A stretch of 64,000 nucleotides of DNA from Vigna angularis (lineage: Eukaryota; Streptophyta; Magnoliopsida; Fabales; Fabaceae). The notes below the pieces were generated by a model. It did not search any database, had not been told where the DNA came from, and saw only the letters and a program-made list of their open reading frames with translations. Shown here piece after piece: positions 11,111 through 23,804 of the stretch; the stretch's first letter is position 1, and each line of letters starts with the position of its first letter. The position numbers and the translations under genes were made by a program. Where the stretch lies: positions 6,213,001-6,277,000 of the forward strand of contig NC_068972.1 in NCBI RefSeq assembly GCF_016808095.1, read 5' to 3'.

Positions 11111-12835
11111 CAACCTTACTATCCTTGTTCATATACTTATAGATCTTTTACATATATAAATATCAAATATATATTAACATTTAAATATTATCAACCACAT
11201 ATATTTCTATCATATTATAATTGTTATTATTTTCTTATTTAAGGGTAATTAAAATATTACCTTATCTCATATTTGGATCATGAGGTATTGAATATATTTA
11301 GACTTACATACATAATTAATTATATAGGAATGACTCGGGTAGATACAACAATATCTTCTTTTTTATCGTTATTAAACTATTAAAGTTGTTTAAAATAAAT
11401 AAATAAATAAACGCCAAATTCAATTGAATTAAATGCATTAATTTATATATTTTATTTAACAAGTTATTCAATTCAAAAAGTTCTTAAATTTTTTGATTAT
11501 AATAAATTTTAGTCACGATAATAAATTAAGTAAAAACTACTTTCCACAATGAAATTATGTCGAAATACCTTAGAAATCTAGCTTCCATATTATATTGTAA
11601 CATTATGTTATCGAAAACCTGTAAAGTAGTTAATGTTAATACATTACGTAAACTAACTTCCATATAATTTAAAGTTACGAAAATCAGTTTCTGTGTATCC
11701 TAGTTAAAAACAACTACAAAAAATCAACGGGCGGTGCAAAGAGTAATATCAAATTAATAGACCGTCAATACTTTATTCCACCCTTTTTCAGCCCATTAGC
11801 TATTGCCCAACAGCAATCACTTTGAGGCGCTGCACTTTTCAATTGGGCTTCTTCATTTGCCACCTTCTATACATATTTTCTCAATGTCTTGCAATAACTT
11901 TTTATACTTCAATGAAACTTTAAAAAATAGTCATTTTAGAACCATTCTGATACAAGTTTTATAATTCTAAAAAAAACGAAAAGTAAATTATTTACAGTTA
12001 TTTGTTTCTATCTACATATACATAGTATAATTCTTTACAAAGAATTTAATTGCATTTATATGATAAATTTATTGAATTTTATAACCACTAAAAGGTTATT
12101 TGTAGCATTATTTTTTTTTATTGAGGAAGATAATAAAAAGCTCTACAGTGAGCATGAACAAACATTTCCGAATGTCATTATTGGAGTGGCTGCTAATGGC
12201 TTATGGAAAAGTCGGTATTGGTGCTACTTTCTAAGAAACATGTATATTGCAATTAAAAAAGTAAAACCCGTTATTAGAGAATTAATTACGAAAATAGGAC
12301 ATAATTTAAATATATAAAAGATTATGATATTTTTAACTTAAAGTCTTAAAGTAAAAGTTTTCTTTTCCCTTTATATGTTACTTAATTTTACCATTTTTAT
12401 TTAATATGAAAATTTTAATTAAATCTCAGATTTCTAAATACAATATAATAACTCTCAACAGGAAAAAGTCTTTAGCAATTACAAGTTTCCGGACTTCTCA
12501 AGAGCGGAGAAACATAAGAAAATCTATTTGTAAATAAAATTAAGATGTGAAATGAAGCATCCAACATAGCATAGCTCTTCGTATAATAAGACTAAGAAAG
12601 AATTCATAACTTCAATATGATTACAAGATAAAGTAAATACATGCATAATCAGCCAGACAGACCAAAAACACAAATTTTATATAGTTACTTATCTACAAGA
12701 CTATATAATCACTCAAGAACTTGCACATACTCTGGAAAAAGCCCTAGCAGCAACTAAACTCTTGAAGATATCTAAAATTGACAAGTAGTTTTGGTTTATA
12801 TATATGCATGCCATCTACAACCATGTATAATATGA
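11111..12835. other. AT-rich intergenic DNA
   Basis: No supported gene. The 85-codon frame at 12060-12317 has no recognisable domain. The last ~300 bp are the 3' flank of CLE gene 2. Confidence 0.55.
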
Positions 12836-13099
12836 TCAATTATGAAGAGGATTTGGTCCACTAGGAACTAGTCTATGAGAAACTGCATGAATTTGCTTGA
12901 ACTTACTCTTCCTAGAGTTCAAAGAAGAAAGAATAGCAGAATAACTCTGAATAAACATGGATGAAATCTTCTTTTCTGATGATCTGCTTTCCAATTTTAC
13001 ACGGTTGTCTAAACGAGAGATTGAACATGAATCTTGCACTGAAGACAGGAGCAGGATAATGAGAATCAAAAAAGGGGTTGAGATTTTTGAAACTCTCAT
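12836..13099 (-). CDS. CLE-family secreted peptide precursor, copy 2
   Basis: Single-exon gene for an 87-residue precursor. Residues 1-24 form a signal peptide (MRVSKISTPFLILIILLLSS). The charged middle domain resembles that of CLE copy 1, and the last 12 residues, RLVPSGPNPLHN, sit directly before the stop. This 12-mer is a textbook CLE ligand and, as I recall, is identical to the Arabidopsis CLE9/CLE10 peptide. I chose the ATG at 13099 and not the upstream in-frame start at 13216, because only the inner one places the hydrophobic signal peptide at the N-terminus, and copy 1 starts at the homologous position. The mature peptide is expected to act in the apoplast on CLV1/BAM/HSL-type receptor kinases; which process it controls cannot be told from sequence. 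The antisense frame at 12957-13205 is a shadow. Confidence 0.92.
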   Translation of the reverse strand: MRVSKISTPFLILIILLLSSVQDSCSISRLDNRVKLESRSSEKKISSMFIQSYSAILSSLNSRKSKFKQIHAVSHRLVPSGPNPLHN

Positions 13100-13216
13100 G
13101 ACTGATAAATGTTTGGAGCAAGAAAATGAAAGAAGAAATATAGTTTGTATATGCGTTGGAAGAGCAGAATATGACGGAATGGCGTGGCTATACTTAACCG
13201 TATAGACACAAGACAA

Positions 13217-15857
13217 TGTGAAAATTAGAAGCTTTTAGTGAGAAAAACAAAGCAAAATTAATATATAATATATATTTAGACAATATTTAAGGAGCATAAT
13301 GTGTGACTCCCTGATGCCAAATGTCAAAACTTGACTTTTCAGAAAGCGATGAGTGGCTGCCAAATTAATCCATTGATGATACAACGTTCCAAGTTGTCAA
13401 TTCTTGAGTGTGAAAATTGCATTGAAAATGGACGTCACTGGTTTCATTAACATGTTTTCAAACCTTAGCTTGTCGTGCTACTAGATTTATGTAAGCAAAG
13501 GTTTAAAATTTCATTGCCCTATGTAGATGTTTCATTTTGTAGCGGCTGCTGGTATACAAATTCCAATACGATAAGAAAGGAGAAGGAACAGTGATGCGTC
13601 ATATAAGTATATTTTTAATAATATTTTTTTGTATTTTAATAAACCTAACACGACTAAAGAGGATCATCTGGCATGCAGGCTGCTTTGTTAAATAAACACG
13701 ATATTGACATTATTGTTGTTAATTTAAGAAAAAACAAGCACAATTCTTGACAAAATCTGCTAATTATTGCATAATATTCTATTGCCAATTTTACATTGAC
13801 CAAAAATAATATAGGTTCGATGTCTTGATCCAATAGAACACTTTAAAAGGTAATTTACTTTAGAAGGGTATGTACTTTGAAGTAAAGGAGAAGCATATAA
13901 AATGTGTTGCTGAAAATGGTTCTCTTTTTAGGTGGAAAACTGAGATTTTGAGATAAGGATAGCTTGATTGAAATAGGGTTAATTTTTATTTTATTTCCGT
14001 GTTATTGGAATAAATAGCTATTAGATTTATCAATGTTGATAAATTACCTTTTTCCTGACCTTTATTTTCCATTTATAAAAACTGAATTTGTTTGTATTGC
14101 CCTAGGTTATATGTTTCGTGTGAGATAAGGAATGCAGAAGAAGCTGGTCCCCTTAGACTTTAAATACAAGGAGAATTCAAACAGGGCTGCTAAAGCCACA
14201 GAATAATGAGTTCGAATAACATATAAGAATAAATTTTGTCCAATAAAATTTTGATGATAATATGAAAAAAAAAATACTTTACTTTCGTCGTAAAATTGAT
14301 TAATTATTCCACCTGTGAAGGTGGTGTTGACTCCCTGAATACAATAAAACAAATTAGACTGGCCAACAGAAAAATGCTATATATAAAAATTTAGGTTTTC
14401 ATATTATCTATTCAGGTTGGATTTTATTTTTTATATATATATATATAGGATCAGTTTATATATTAAATAATTAACGTTTATAAGTTTATAAATAAATTAA
14501 GTTTCAATTATTAATTATAATAAAATAATTTAACATGTAAACATAATAATTATTTAAATTTAACTAAGACATTAATTAATTACAAGTTTAGAAAATGTTT
14601 ATATAATTAAATATATTTTAATGTTTATGTATTTATAAAAAAAATATAAAAAAAAAGTTAGCTTGTTTTATAGGTGGGTTAATCCGGTCCATATCATTTT
14701 TAACAGACCAATACGAATAGCCCTACCCATTCCGTGACCCCTAAAAACAACAAACCTTCCACTTTCAATTACTTGCCTTAAAACAGACGTGGGATCAAAA
14801 CTTCCGATCAAACCATGTTGACGAATTATTTCAAAAGATGTAACTCTCATCAATAATCATTGCAAGGTTCTTCATTTGTTCGTGGTACAGAGCAACCCGT
14901 ATTAAATAGAGGTTGTGCAATGAAAACCACTATTCAGTACAATATATCAACATATCTCTTCATACAAATATATCATCATATTTGGGTTATTTTGGACTAC
15001 GCTTTATGTTTCAATTTTGTTAAAAAATTCACACCGACCACAAAAATATTATTGTTTCAAAAATAAATATTAAAACAATCATATAAACATTTGATGGAGT
15101 GATTGATTATTCATTATGATGCCTTCAATAATGGGAGGAGGAGAAGGAAAGTTTGAGAGGTAATACTTTTCTTGTGTAGTAGCCAGTTTGAAAGTTCAAA
15201 ATTAACGGTATTTGAAATCCACTCCTCCTTCCTCCCACACAAATAATCTACAAGTTCAAAATGAATCTTTATTTTTTTTTAACCTGGCTTTGCATACATT
15301 TCCCTCTGGCCCATCTCTATCAGCACCATTTTCTTTGCTGACATGTATAACCCTACAGAACCTGCCGGATTTCTTTGCTGCTTTATTTTACTTTAATTTC
15401 ATTAGACTTTTTTCAGTACTTCTACTCTCGACCAATAAAAAGCCTTTCTTCCAAGTTTTAGGTACCAAAGCAATAAATGCATTCACCAACACACCATCCC
15501 CCATCCATTTCTGGCATCAATACATGTCTCTGAATTTTCAGTAATCGAAATTTCATATGTAACTAGCTATACCATGCACACAGATATGAAAGACTAATTA
15601 TGCTTCATTTATCTTTGTCAAAGAAAAATATTATTCAATAAAGCTTACCAGTCTAATATAACACGTACATACTATGAAATTTGAAAAATTTACCCACAGC
15701 TGATTATTATAACACCGAATATTCAAATAAAGGGAGAATCAGAGGAGATGACCTACATTCATCTTCGAAAAAGCTTGAGTTACATTTGCTCAGTCTTTAC
15801 AATGCAGATTTTTCTCTCTCTCCATTTCGTCATGGGCATTGTGGGACAACTCAGACA
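13217..15857. other. Intergenic DNA between CLE gene 2 and the MSBP gene
   Basis: Mostly AT-rich. Open frames at 14107-14352, 14668-14853 and 15212-15544 have no domains or splice context that I can support. The first part is the promoter side of CLE gene 2; the last ~150 bp are the 3' UTR side of the MSBP gene. Confidence 0.5.
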
Positions 15858-17843
15858 TCACTCTTCTTTTCCTGGATCAATGTTCTCTTTTTCTGCATCA
15901 ATGTTTGAAGGGGTTTCTTCACTTTTAACAGCACCAATTTCTGATTTGCCATCTTCATTGGGCTTGACAGCAGAAGCAGTATCAATATCACGGGAAGTAG
16001 TTTCTGATGGTTCTGCGGTGGACTCTGATTCAGTTACAGGAAGTTCACTTTTGACAGTTCCAACCTTTACATACTTGCTCATGAACTTATATTCCCAATC
16101 TTGTAAAGCATCAAGCTCAAATGGGCCAAGTCCAGAAATATCCCCAGTCAAATCTTTCTCTTCAAAAGACATCTTTGCTAAAGCCCTGCTGGCATCCTTT
16201 CCAGCAAATAGAGCATAAGGTCCACCAGGACCATAAAACATCCTGGGAGGACACAATTCCACATGATAAAAACAGTGTTAAAGCCCAATTAAAATATATT
16301 AAGGAACAAAAAAGAAAATCATCGCACATATGTACATATTTCATTCTTGACCGATAGAAAATGAACTATGTTGTTAAGCGAAATCATGTGTCACTTCAAT
16401 TTGTTGAATTTTACTATCAAAAGCATATGCTCTTTTAAAGAAGGGAAAGTTTGGCTGAGCTAAAGTAGCAAGGAGCGGACCAAACAGAAAACATTATAGT
16501 AGAAACAAACAAGGCCTGCATTGATAAAAATTAATTGAAAAATCAATGAAGAAAACATATTCACATCAGTATAAAAAAAGGGGGCCAAGTTCCAGGAGAA
16601 ATAAGTTAGGTAGCAATGACGATGATTTCCATAATTCAGCTTCATGAAACAGTTTCTCAATCGAAAATAGCTGACATTACAGAACTCACATTACAGAACT
16701 CGGCTACTCAATGCCACATCCAAGTCCATCTCAAACAAAGTTAATCCAATAAAAATAAAGATCACAGTGAGCATTACATTATTCCAACATTGAGATGCGT
16801 CAAGGTGTAGTGGGACTAATAAGTAAACAATGAAAGTTCCACTCAATAAAGCAACCAGTAAAAGTTAATGCCGACGGGGATGACAGAAATTTAGCCTTAA
16901 AAACCGAACAAGGCCTTCCACAAAACAGAAAGTTTCTACAAATCCATGTTCGACCTTCGAAATCCAACCTTCAGATTTTCTACTTAAACCATGTACTTTG
17001 CATGTTTATGCTGTGGTTAGAAAATCAATTCACAGACTTTTCATCAAACAACATACTCAAAAAACACTTCAGACACGCACTGCAATTGTAATCAGGTACA
17101 GTTCAAAACTAGCTCTACTCAACTTTAAGACAAACAGGTCCTCAATAATATACGAGGAACAAGTTATCCTCTCATAACATGTAACAATAACAACAAAATC
17201 AGTCACGTACAGAAAGAAAAACCTGACCTTTTCAAAAGCAAAAAGTACTTCCAAATTCACAAATTTGAAATACATTAACAATTAACACAAAAAGGCAGCA
17301 GAAAATGTATAACTCGAAAAAATTTAAAGAGAGAAAAGTAATACATAATACCAAAAGCAATAACTGAACAAGGTTAATTTAAAAAAAAAAAACAAAAAAA
17401 AAAAACCTAACTTGGAAGGCATTCACTATGAACACAAAACAAAGAAAATACCCAAAATAAGCACCGGACCATCAAAATGAAACAAAACACAGAACAAATT
17501 AAGAAGAAAAGAGTGGGCTTTGTGTGAAGTTAAACCTGCTCTGGGAGACATCGTAGATCTGTCCCTTGATGGCCATAAGCAAGGGTTTACCCGTATCGTT
17601 GCCGTCGTAGGCTTTGAGCTCCTCAGCCGTTATCTCACCGAGCTGGACCGGCGGCCGCAGAGGCGGCATCTCCTCCTCCTCGGTGTGACGGGGGCGGGGG
17701 CGCTCCGGTTGAGTCCCAAAGAGACCCAAAACGAAGTAGTAAACGGCCAGAATTAGGGCGAGCACCGTGAAGAAGGTGGAAGGAGTTAGGCCAGTGTAGA
17801 CCACTATGGCCTCCTTCAAGGTCTCCCACAGTTGCACAGACAT
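15858..17843 (-). CDS. MSBP1: Membrane steroid-binding protein (MAPR family, cytochrome b5-like fold)
   Basis: Two exons: 17843-17536 and 16242-15858, joined across a codon for Arg (AG|G), giving about 230 residues. Residues 1-12 are amphipathic and are followed by one membrane segment (TPSTFFTVLALILAVYYFVL). An acidic/proline linker leads into a cytochrome b5-like haem/steroid-binding domain at about 70-170, with family motifs ITAEELKAYDG, KPLLMAIKGQIYDVS, FYGPGGPYALFAGKDASRAL and FELDALQDWEYKFMSKY. The Ser/Thr/Glu-rich tail ends in PGKEE. It matches Arabidopsis MSBP1 closely in length and order as I recall it. That protein binds steroids at the plasma membrane and ER, dampens brassinosteroid signalling and scaffolds lignin P450s. 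Family identity is firm; assignment to MSBP1 rather than MSBP2 is not certain. The ATG at 17843 precedes the conserved LWETLKEAI opening. Confidence 0.95.
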
Positions 17844-17879
17844 CACTTGCGAGTGTTAGAGAGACCCAAGAGGCTACCA

Positions 17880-20284
17880 AGAGAAGGAAGATATGGTTTG
17901 TTTGGTAGGTTTGATTTAGTAATATATAGTGATGAATAAACTCAGTATCTGGATGTTTGAGGGCATGGTCCTGATTTCTTGTCGCATCTTCTCACCTAAC
18001 TCGTCATTTCACCCAATCTACAGTCTTTCTTCTTTTGTCTTCTTTATTAAAAAATTTTAACTTTCTTATTCCTCGTTTCAAGAAAATCAATCCATACTTT
18101 TTTATTTTTGTTATGATGAATGAATTTTAGCTTTTAGACTTTAAAATATGATTTTGGTGTTTACTATGAATTTTAGAATAAATAAATAACTTACCTTAAA
18201 TATCTTAAACAAAATGTAAATATGTTAAATGGGAATTTTTGTTTATAAAGTTATAATTTTTTGAGTTGGAATTGCTGGATTTTTAGATTAATGCATTTTA
18301 ATTGAAACATCTTAAATTTACTACAAATGGTTGTCTAAATAAAAATAATTGAACAGGTCATGCTAAAGTTGTATTATAAAAAAAAGGATAATAACTTTTC
18401 ATATATGAACAAAAATGTATGGTCACATAAATTTTAAACAAATTAAATTTCATTAATTTGATTTCTCACGTGTCTTAACAAATTATTTGATTTTCAAATT
18501 TATCAACACACGTAGGATAATAAAAACCTTTGTGTCGTTTTATTAAAAATATAAATAGAGAAAGTTGGCGTTGTGATTATGAAAGTTGTTTGAATAAAAA
18601 TATTCTAAATTAGCGGAAAGTTTAAATTAAACCAAATTTAAAAGATAAAAACTGAAATAAATTATAAAATAGGAAAGACTAAAATAAATGTGACATAGTA
18701 TAAATTTTTAAACAAAATATTATACATTTTCATAATACACAACAAATCATATAAAATATTAACATAATTATCTTGAAAAATAGTTACACTAAACTAGTTT
18801 TTCAAAAACTAAGAAATTGTAATACAAACAATTAACTAAAACAAAAATTATCACATGTTATTAGTTTCCACTAAATACATATGATTCATTATTTACTTAC
18901 ACCAACACATGATCATTGTAAAATAAAAATATCACATAAAAATAAGAAGACATGATAAATTAGTGTTCAAAACAAAACTTATAAAATGATTGAAGCATAT
19001 GACATATTAGTTTCACATTTATAACATATCATAACTAATATAAACATACATATAGATGATTTTACACTCAATTATTTGGATACATACTTTAATATATACT
19101 TTAGTGTAGGTGTGTACTCGTAGTAGTATTTATGATTTGCATGGTCATAAACACACAAAAAGTCTAGAATAATGATCTTTTGTCATTCTCTCCCCACTTC
19201 ATTCATCTTTACATGAGTTGAAGAACTCGTGATATATCAAAATATATCATTTATGAACTTTCATATATCAAGCACACACTAAACATCACTAAGTCATGAA
19301 ATTTCTCCCTAAAATTATTTCAATGATCAAACCACACATCAACGTATCAAAAATTTATATATATGCATGGAGTCATTATACTAACAATTAATGTTAAGAA
19401 TGATACAAATCAATAGCAAACAACCAAAGGAATAAACCAAAACATGAAATATAAAATGGCACTCAACGCCATTATTATTGCAAAATGGCTCATTTTATGA
19501 CATTGTTTTGTCTCTATGCGACCTTGACTTAAAATGATTCCAAACTTGCAATGGAAAATGGTGTTCAGCGGGGTCCTGCCACTGCTTAACACCAGATCAT
19601 TCGCAAAAATGGTCGCTTAACAAAAAAAGTGGATGCTTACAGGTTAGGAGCAAAATTGCTTTTAGACTTGTAGTACTAAGCTAGCGCTCAAAGCCATATA
19701 AAAAAACAACCACTTTAAATATGTAATTTAGGAAACCAATGATTTGTTTAGAAAATCAAATTGACGTTTCTGACTCAATGCTTAATTCCAAAATAGTTCT
19801 TAATGCCATAATGGACACTAACTTTATCGAACGGTCAAATTATCATTTTTCTCAATCATCATATTCGAAACACAACCAACACTTAGTTCAAGCAATCAAA
19901 CATATTATACAATTCAACACAAAAAGCAATATTGTTCAACATATTAAACTCAACCAACAATATCCAACTCACACACACTAAAACATCTAATTTATTTTAC
20001 GTGATAGATGACCACACAACTTTATAAATCCCAAGACAATTACATAATCACGTAGATATTAATTTTCTTAATTTTCTTTTTAAATATGTTTCAAAAATGT
20101 CGAAGTACAATTTTTATTTAATATTAATGTCAAATCAAGTTATTTGTAATAATTTGGACAATATATACTAAATAGCATATAAGGTTAATATAAAAAGTGT
20201 GATTGAAAATGCAATTTCTAAACTGGAAAATGTTATATAAATACTTTATAAACACTGCACCACTCTCAACAAGGATTTCAAATC
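17880..20284. other. Intergenic DNA upstream of the MSBP gene
   Basis: AT-rich, with no supported gene. A repeat-like patch at about 19450-19700 has words such as CACTCAACGCC and CGCTTAACAAAA, similar in style to 10285-10500. Confidence 0.5.
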
Positions 20285-20292
20285 ATTTTAAT

Positions 20293-20847
20293 TAGAGCTG
20301 CCAAAATAGGTCACAACCCGCGGGCCAATCCGGTCCATCACGAGTTGGAGCCGGATTGGGTTTGAAAAATTTGTACTTTTTTTATGCGGGTCAAATTTCA
20401 ACCCAACTCATTTAAACCTGGCTTATGCGGATTGAAACCGTGGTGGACTGGGTTGGCCCACCAACCCACCTACTTAATTTTATTTTATTAAAATTTAATT
20501 TTAATTTTATAAAAAAATATTTCTTATTTTTTTTTTTGCTTGAAAAAATTATTTAGGTTCCTTATCTTCAAAATTAATTAAACACCCATGTTTGGAAGTG
20601 AAATTTGAGAGTGAAATTTATTTAGATTTGAATTATAGAAAGTTTGTAATTTTCTTTTATTTAAAAAAAATTGTAATTAAGTGAGTCAGTGAGTCAACCC
20701 GTTTACCCACAAACCCGTGGTGAGTCGGGTCGGGTTCGAATTTTTCTAGCTCGCTAATAAATAAGTCGGATTGGATTGGCTCACTAAGTGACCAATCCGT
20801 GGTGGATCGAACCGGATCGAGTCAGGTGACCCATTTTGAGAGTTCTA
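20293..20847. mobile_element. Non-autonomous hAT-type element with 8-bp target duplication
   Basis: Ends are TAGAGCTGCCAAAATAGG on the left and CATTTTGAGAGTTCTA on the right, imperfect inverted repeats of about 14-20 bp. They are flanked by a perfect 8-bp duplication, ATTTTAAT, at 20285-20292 and 20848-20855. The 8-bp duplication points to the hAT superfamily. The interior has no transposase; it has palindromic subterminal words such as CCGTGGTG and GGTCGGGTT. A related copy lies at about 62395-63160. Confidence 0.85.
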
Positions 20848-20855
20848 ATTTTAAT

Positions 20856-21967
20856 GTTCTTAAAATTATTAAAAAGTGTATTTTAAAAGGAAATAGAGTT
20901 TGTTAATAAAATAATTATCTCTAATGCCAACCACTGACATGTTTGACTTCTACAAATTATTTTTCTAAACTCACCAAATTTTTTATTGGCCTTTTCACAA
21001 CATGGTTATATTTTTTTTCGCTCATTACGTAAAAAAGTGTAACGTATTAATCAAAATTACTTATCACGATTAATTATTAATTCGAACCTGTTATAATATA
21101 ATTTCATAATTAACAGATCGAAATAACTTTTTTTAGAAAAATATATAATATTTAAAAATATTATATATCTCCCTTAATTTATCCATTTTTAAAATTTAAA
21201 AATATTAAGTTAACCTTAATAGTAACAATGACAACGGGTTGAAGAATAGTGCTTATCTGCTATATGTAATAAAGAAAATTATTTATTTTTCATTATTTGT
21301 CAAATATTCGTATAAAAAATAATTAAAATATTTTAAAACTTACTTTACAAATATTTAAAAAAATATTTTAAAATAAAATTATATAAAAAATATAAAACAT
21401 AATATAAATTAAATAAAAATAAAAATTTAATTTTAATAATATTAATTTAATAAAGTATAAATTAATTTTAATTTTAATTTAATTTAATTTAATAAAATAT
21501 AATTTTAATTCTTTCAAAATAAAAAATACAAATACTTATAATATAATACTACTTACTATCTACTAATAATAAATATCTCAAACCACCTGTCATCCTACTT
21601 AATTAATAATTAAACTAGTTTTATTGGAGTTAAAAATTTCTGCTTTTCCCTAAATTTTCAATAATATTATCAAAAAATTTCACTGATCATTATTTTTCAC
21701 TTTTAAATTTAATACAAGAAAGAAAAGGAAAACCATCACTATAAAAAAATTTAAACAAAAATTAAAAGTAAATTGCTTATTCTGATGTTCTTTTCGTTCC
21801 CGAGATCTAGAACAAATCAATATATTGGAAACTGAAACAAAATATTTAATTTAAAGGAAACTTCTAGGAGAACTTTGAAAGTGTTGAGTTTATTTCAATT
21901 TAATCTATAATTTTAATTTGAAAACAGTTTTATGAAAGGGTCTCGTCATTGTCGGTTATGGCATTAA
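20856..21967. other. AT-rich intergenic DNA
   Basis: Long AT-only stretches (for example 21290-21560). No gene or bounded element recognised. Confidence 0.5.
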
Positions 21968-22883
21968 GGGTGTGTTTACATGGTGAATTAATGGTTGTTT
22001 ATTTGAGTGGATTTGATGATAAATGAGAATGAATTTAAAAATAAAGTTTTTAAAAGTCAGTGTAAAAGTTGACAGATAAAAATATTATTTAATTGTTAAA
22101 AATTGAAGATTATCAAAATATCTTTAGTAGTAAAAATAATATAAAATTGTAATGATTAATATTATATATAATTGTAAAAATTATTATAAAAAAAATTGAT
22201 TTTTAACATGAAAAAAAATTGTATTATTATTATTTTTACTATTATTTTATTATTGTTGTTATTATTATTAAGAAAATTTCAAATAAGATTGAATAACAGA
22301 TAGAATAAGAATGATGGTGCAGCTTCAAAATATTTACAGTTCACGACATTGTGTCGCTTGTTTCAGCCTCAATAATGAGAATTGGTCATTACAAAATTGG
22401 CAGAGATGATATTTCTTCATAATTTCCTTTAGGCCTTGTTCACTTGAAGAAATTTGGGAGAGAGTAATTGAGGAGATTTGAAAATAATTTTTGTTGTTGT
22501 TTATTTGAATGAATTTGGAGGTAAGTGAAAATGAATTTGGAAGTAAAGTTTGTAAGAATTAGTGTACGATTTGATTCACGTGACAGATTAAAAAAATTTA
22601 CTTCGAAATCTACTCTCATTTACCTCCAAATTCACTCAAATAAACAAAAAAAAAAATTATCTTCAAATCCTCTCAAATCCCCTCAATTACTCTCCTTCAA
22701 AAATCCATTCAAGTGAACAAGACCTTAAATCCCAGCACTTCATCGGGTGATAGAAAATCAATGTAACCTGCAATTCATCACTTTCCTTTCCATGCATATC
22801 ACTTAAAGCAAACACGACAATCATCACAAATCATTCTTTGCAAATTCATTTGAATAGTGTCATCTACGGAAGTGAACATAGCC
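21968..22883. mobile_element. Tourist-like (PIF/Harbinger) element, host of a nested MITE
   Basis: The left end GGGTGTGTTTACATGG and the right end, whose complement reads GGCTATGTTCACTTCC, are similar, and both are flanked by TAA. Internal sequence after the left end (TTTATTTGAGTGGATTTG and onward) is related to the better-preserved MITE at 22432-22724. The pairing of these two ends is an inference. Confidence 0.55.
22432..22724. mobile_element. Tourist-like MITE, near-perfect hairpin
   Basis: A 293-bp element whose halves are reverse complements. It starts GGCCTTGTTCACTTGAAG and ends CAAGTGAACAAGACC. It is flanked by TTA on both sides (22429-22431 and 22725-22727), the 3-bp duplication typical of PIF/Harbinger Tourist MITEs. 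High arm identity suggests a fairly recent insertion. The small open frame at 22525-22716 is just its right arm. Confidence 0.9.
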
Positions 22884-22886
22884 TAA

Positions 22887-23769
22887 AGGAGTACAATTTC
22901 TTTATTAAATTATTCAAACGGGTAAAATTTTAAGAAAATAAAATATAAATTTACCTAAGTTATTACTGTATAGGTGACTTCCTTATGAGAAAATTAGCAT
23001 CTAATTTTTTTAATTATGAAATCGTAAATAACTAATGATTTTAATATTTTTTAATTGAAGTTGTCATTTAAGTAACTTTTTATCTTCTTCAACAAAATCA
23101 TTCAAAATAAAATGGCAGTATTACAAAAAGTAAGATATTAATTGAGTTAAAAATTCTTCTTAGCAAAATATGAAAATAAAGCTTTCCAAAAAAAGTTTTC
23201 CATTTTAATAATTTTCTAAAATAAGTATTGAAAGTTTATAATGAAGAATTTTTAAAACATCTTCAAAAATATATAAAACTCTATTTGTATCTATAATCAA
23301 CACAAAGATAATAATAATAAACCATTAGATTTATTAATGATTAAAAGATAACAAATATAACTCAAACACTACGCTGAGTCAAAAATATCATATATAAAAA
23401 TAAATAAATAAAAAAAATGACAGAAAACTAAGTTATTCTATTAAAAAAACTGATAGAAAAAAAAACTCATCAGGATGATCATCCTAATAGTTTTTGATGT
23501 TCAAATAGATGAACGATAAGAAAATCTATAGAGAAGTGAACTATAAAAGAAAAGGTTTTACAAAAATTGTGTATTTTAAAATAATGAATTTGTTTTGTAC
23601 AAATTCTATTTATATTTTAAACTTGTAATATTAAAATGTCCTATTCTTATTATTTTAAATACATTATTAAATACAACTTTCACTATTTTAAATACACTAT
23701 GAAATACAACTTTCTAAGTTCTTATATTGTCTTCTTCTAACATAAAACCAAATTAATAATTAAGTTTAG

Positions 23770-23804
<35 letters not shown>

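Noticed and set aside
14668..14853. 61-codon minus-strand frame with balanced composition
   Set aside because: No recognisable family, no splice context and no supporting neighbours.
16805..16815. GGTGTAGTGGG as a possible partner end for the CACTA element at 8701
   Set aside because: It does not match TTTCTTGTAGTG, lacks subterminal TTACCGAAGG repeats, and lies inside the MSBP intron.
20721..20740. GGTTCGAATT, resembling a tRNA T-arm
   Set aside because: It lies inside a hAT-type repeat, and no acceptor or anticodon arm can be folded around it.
22525..22716. 63-codon frame
   Set aside because: Lies entirely within the right half of a MITE hairpin.
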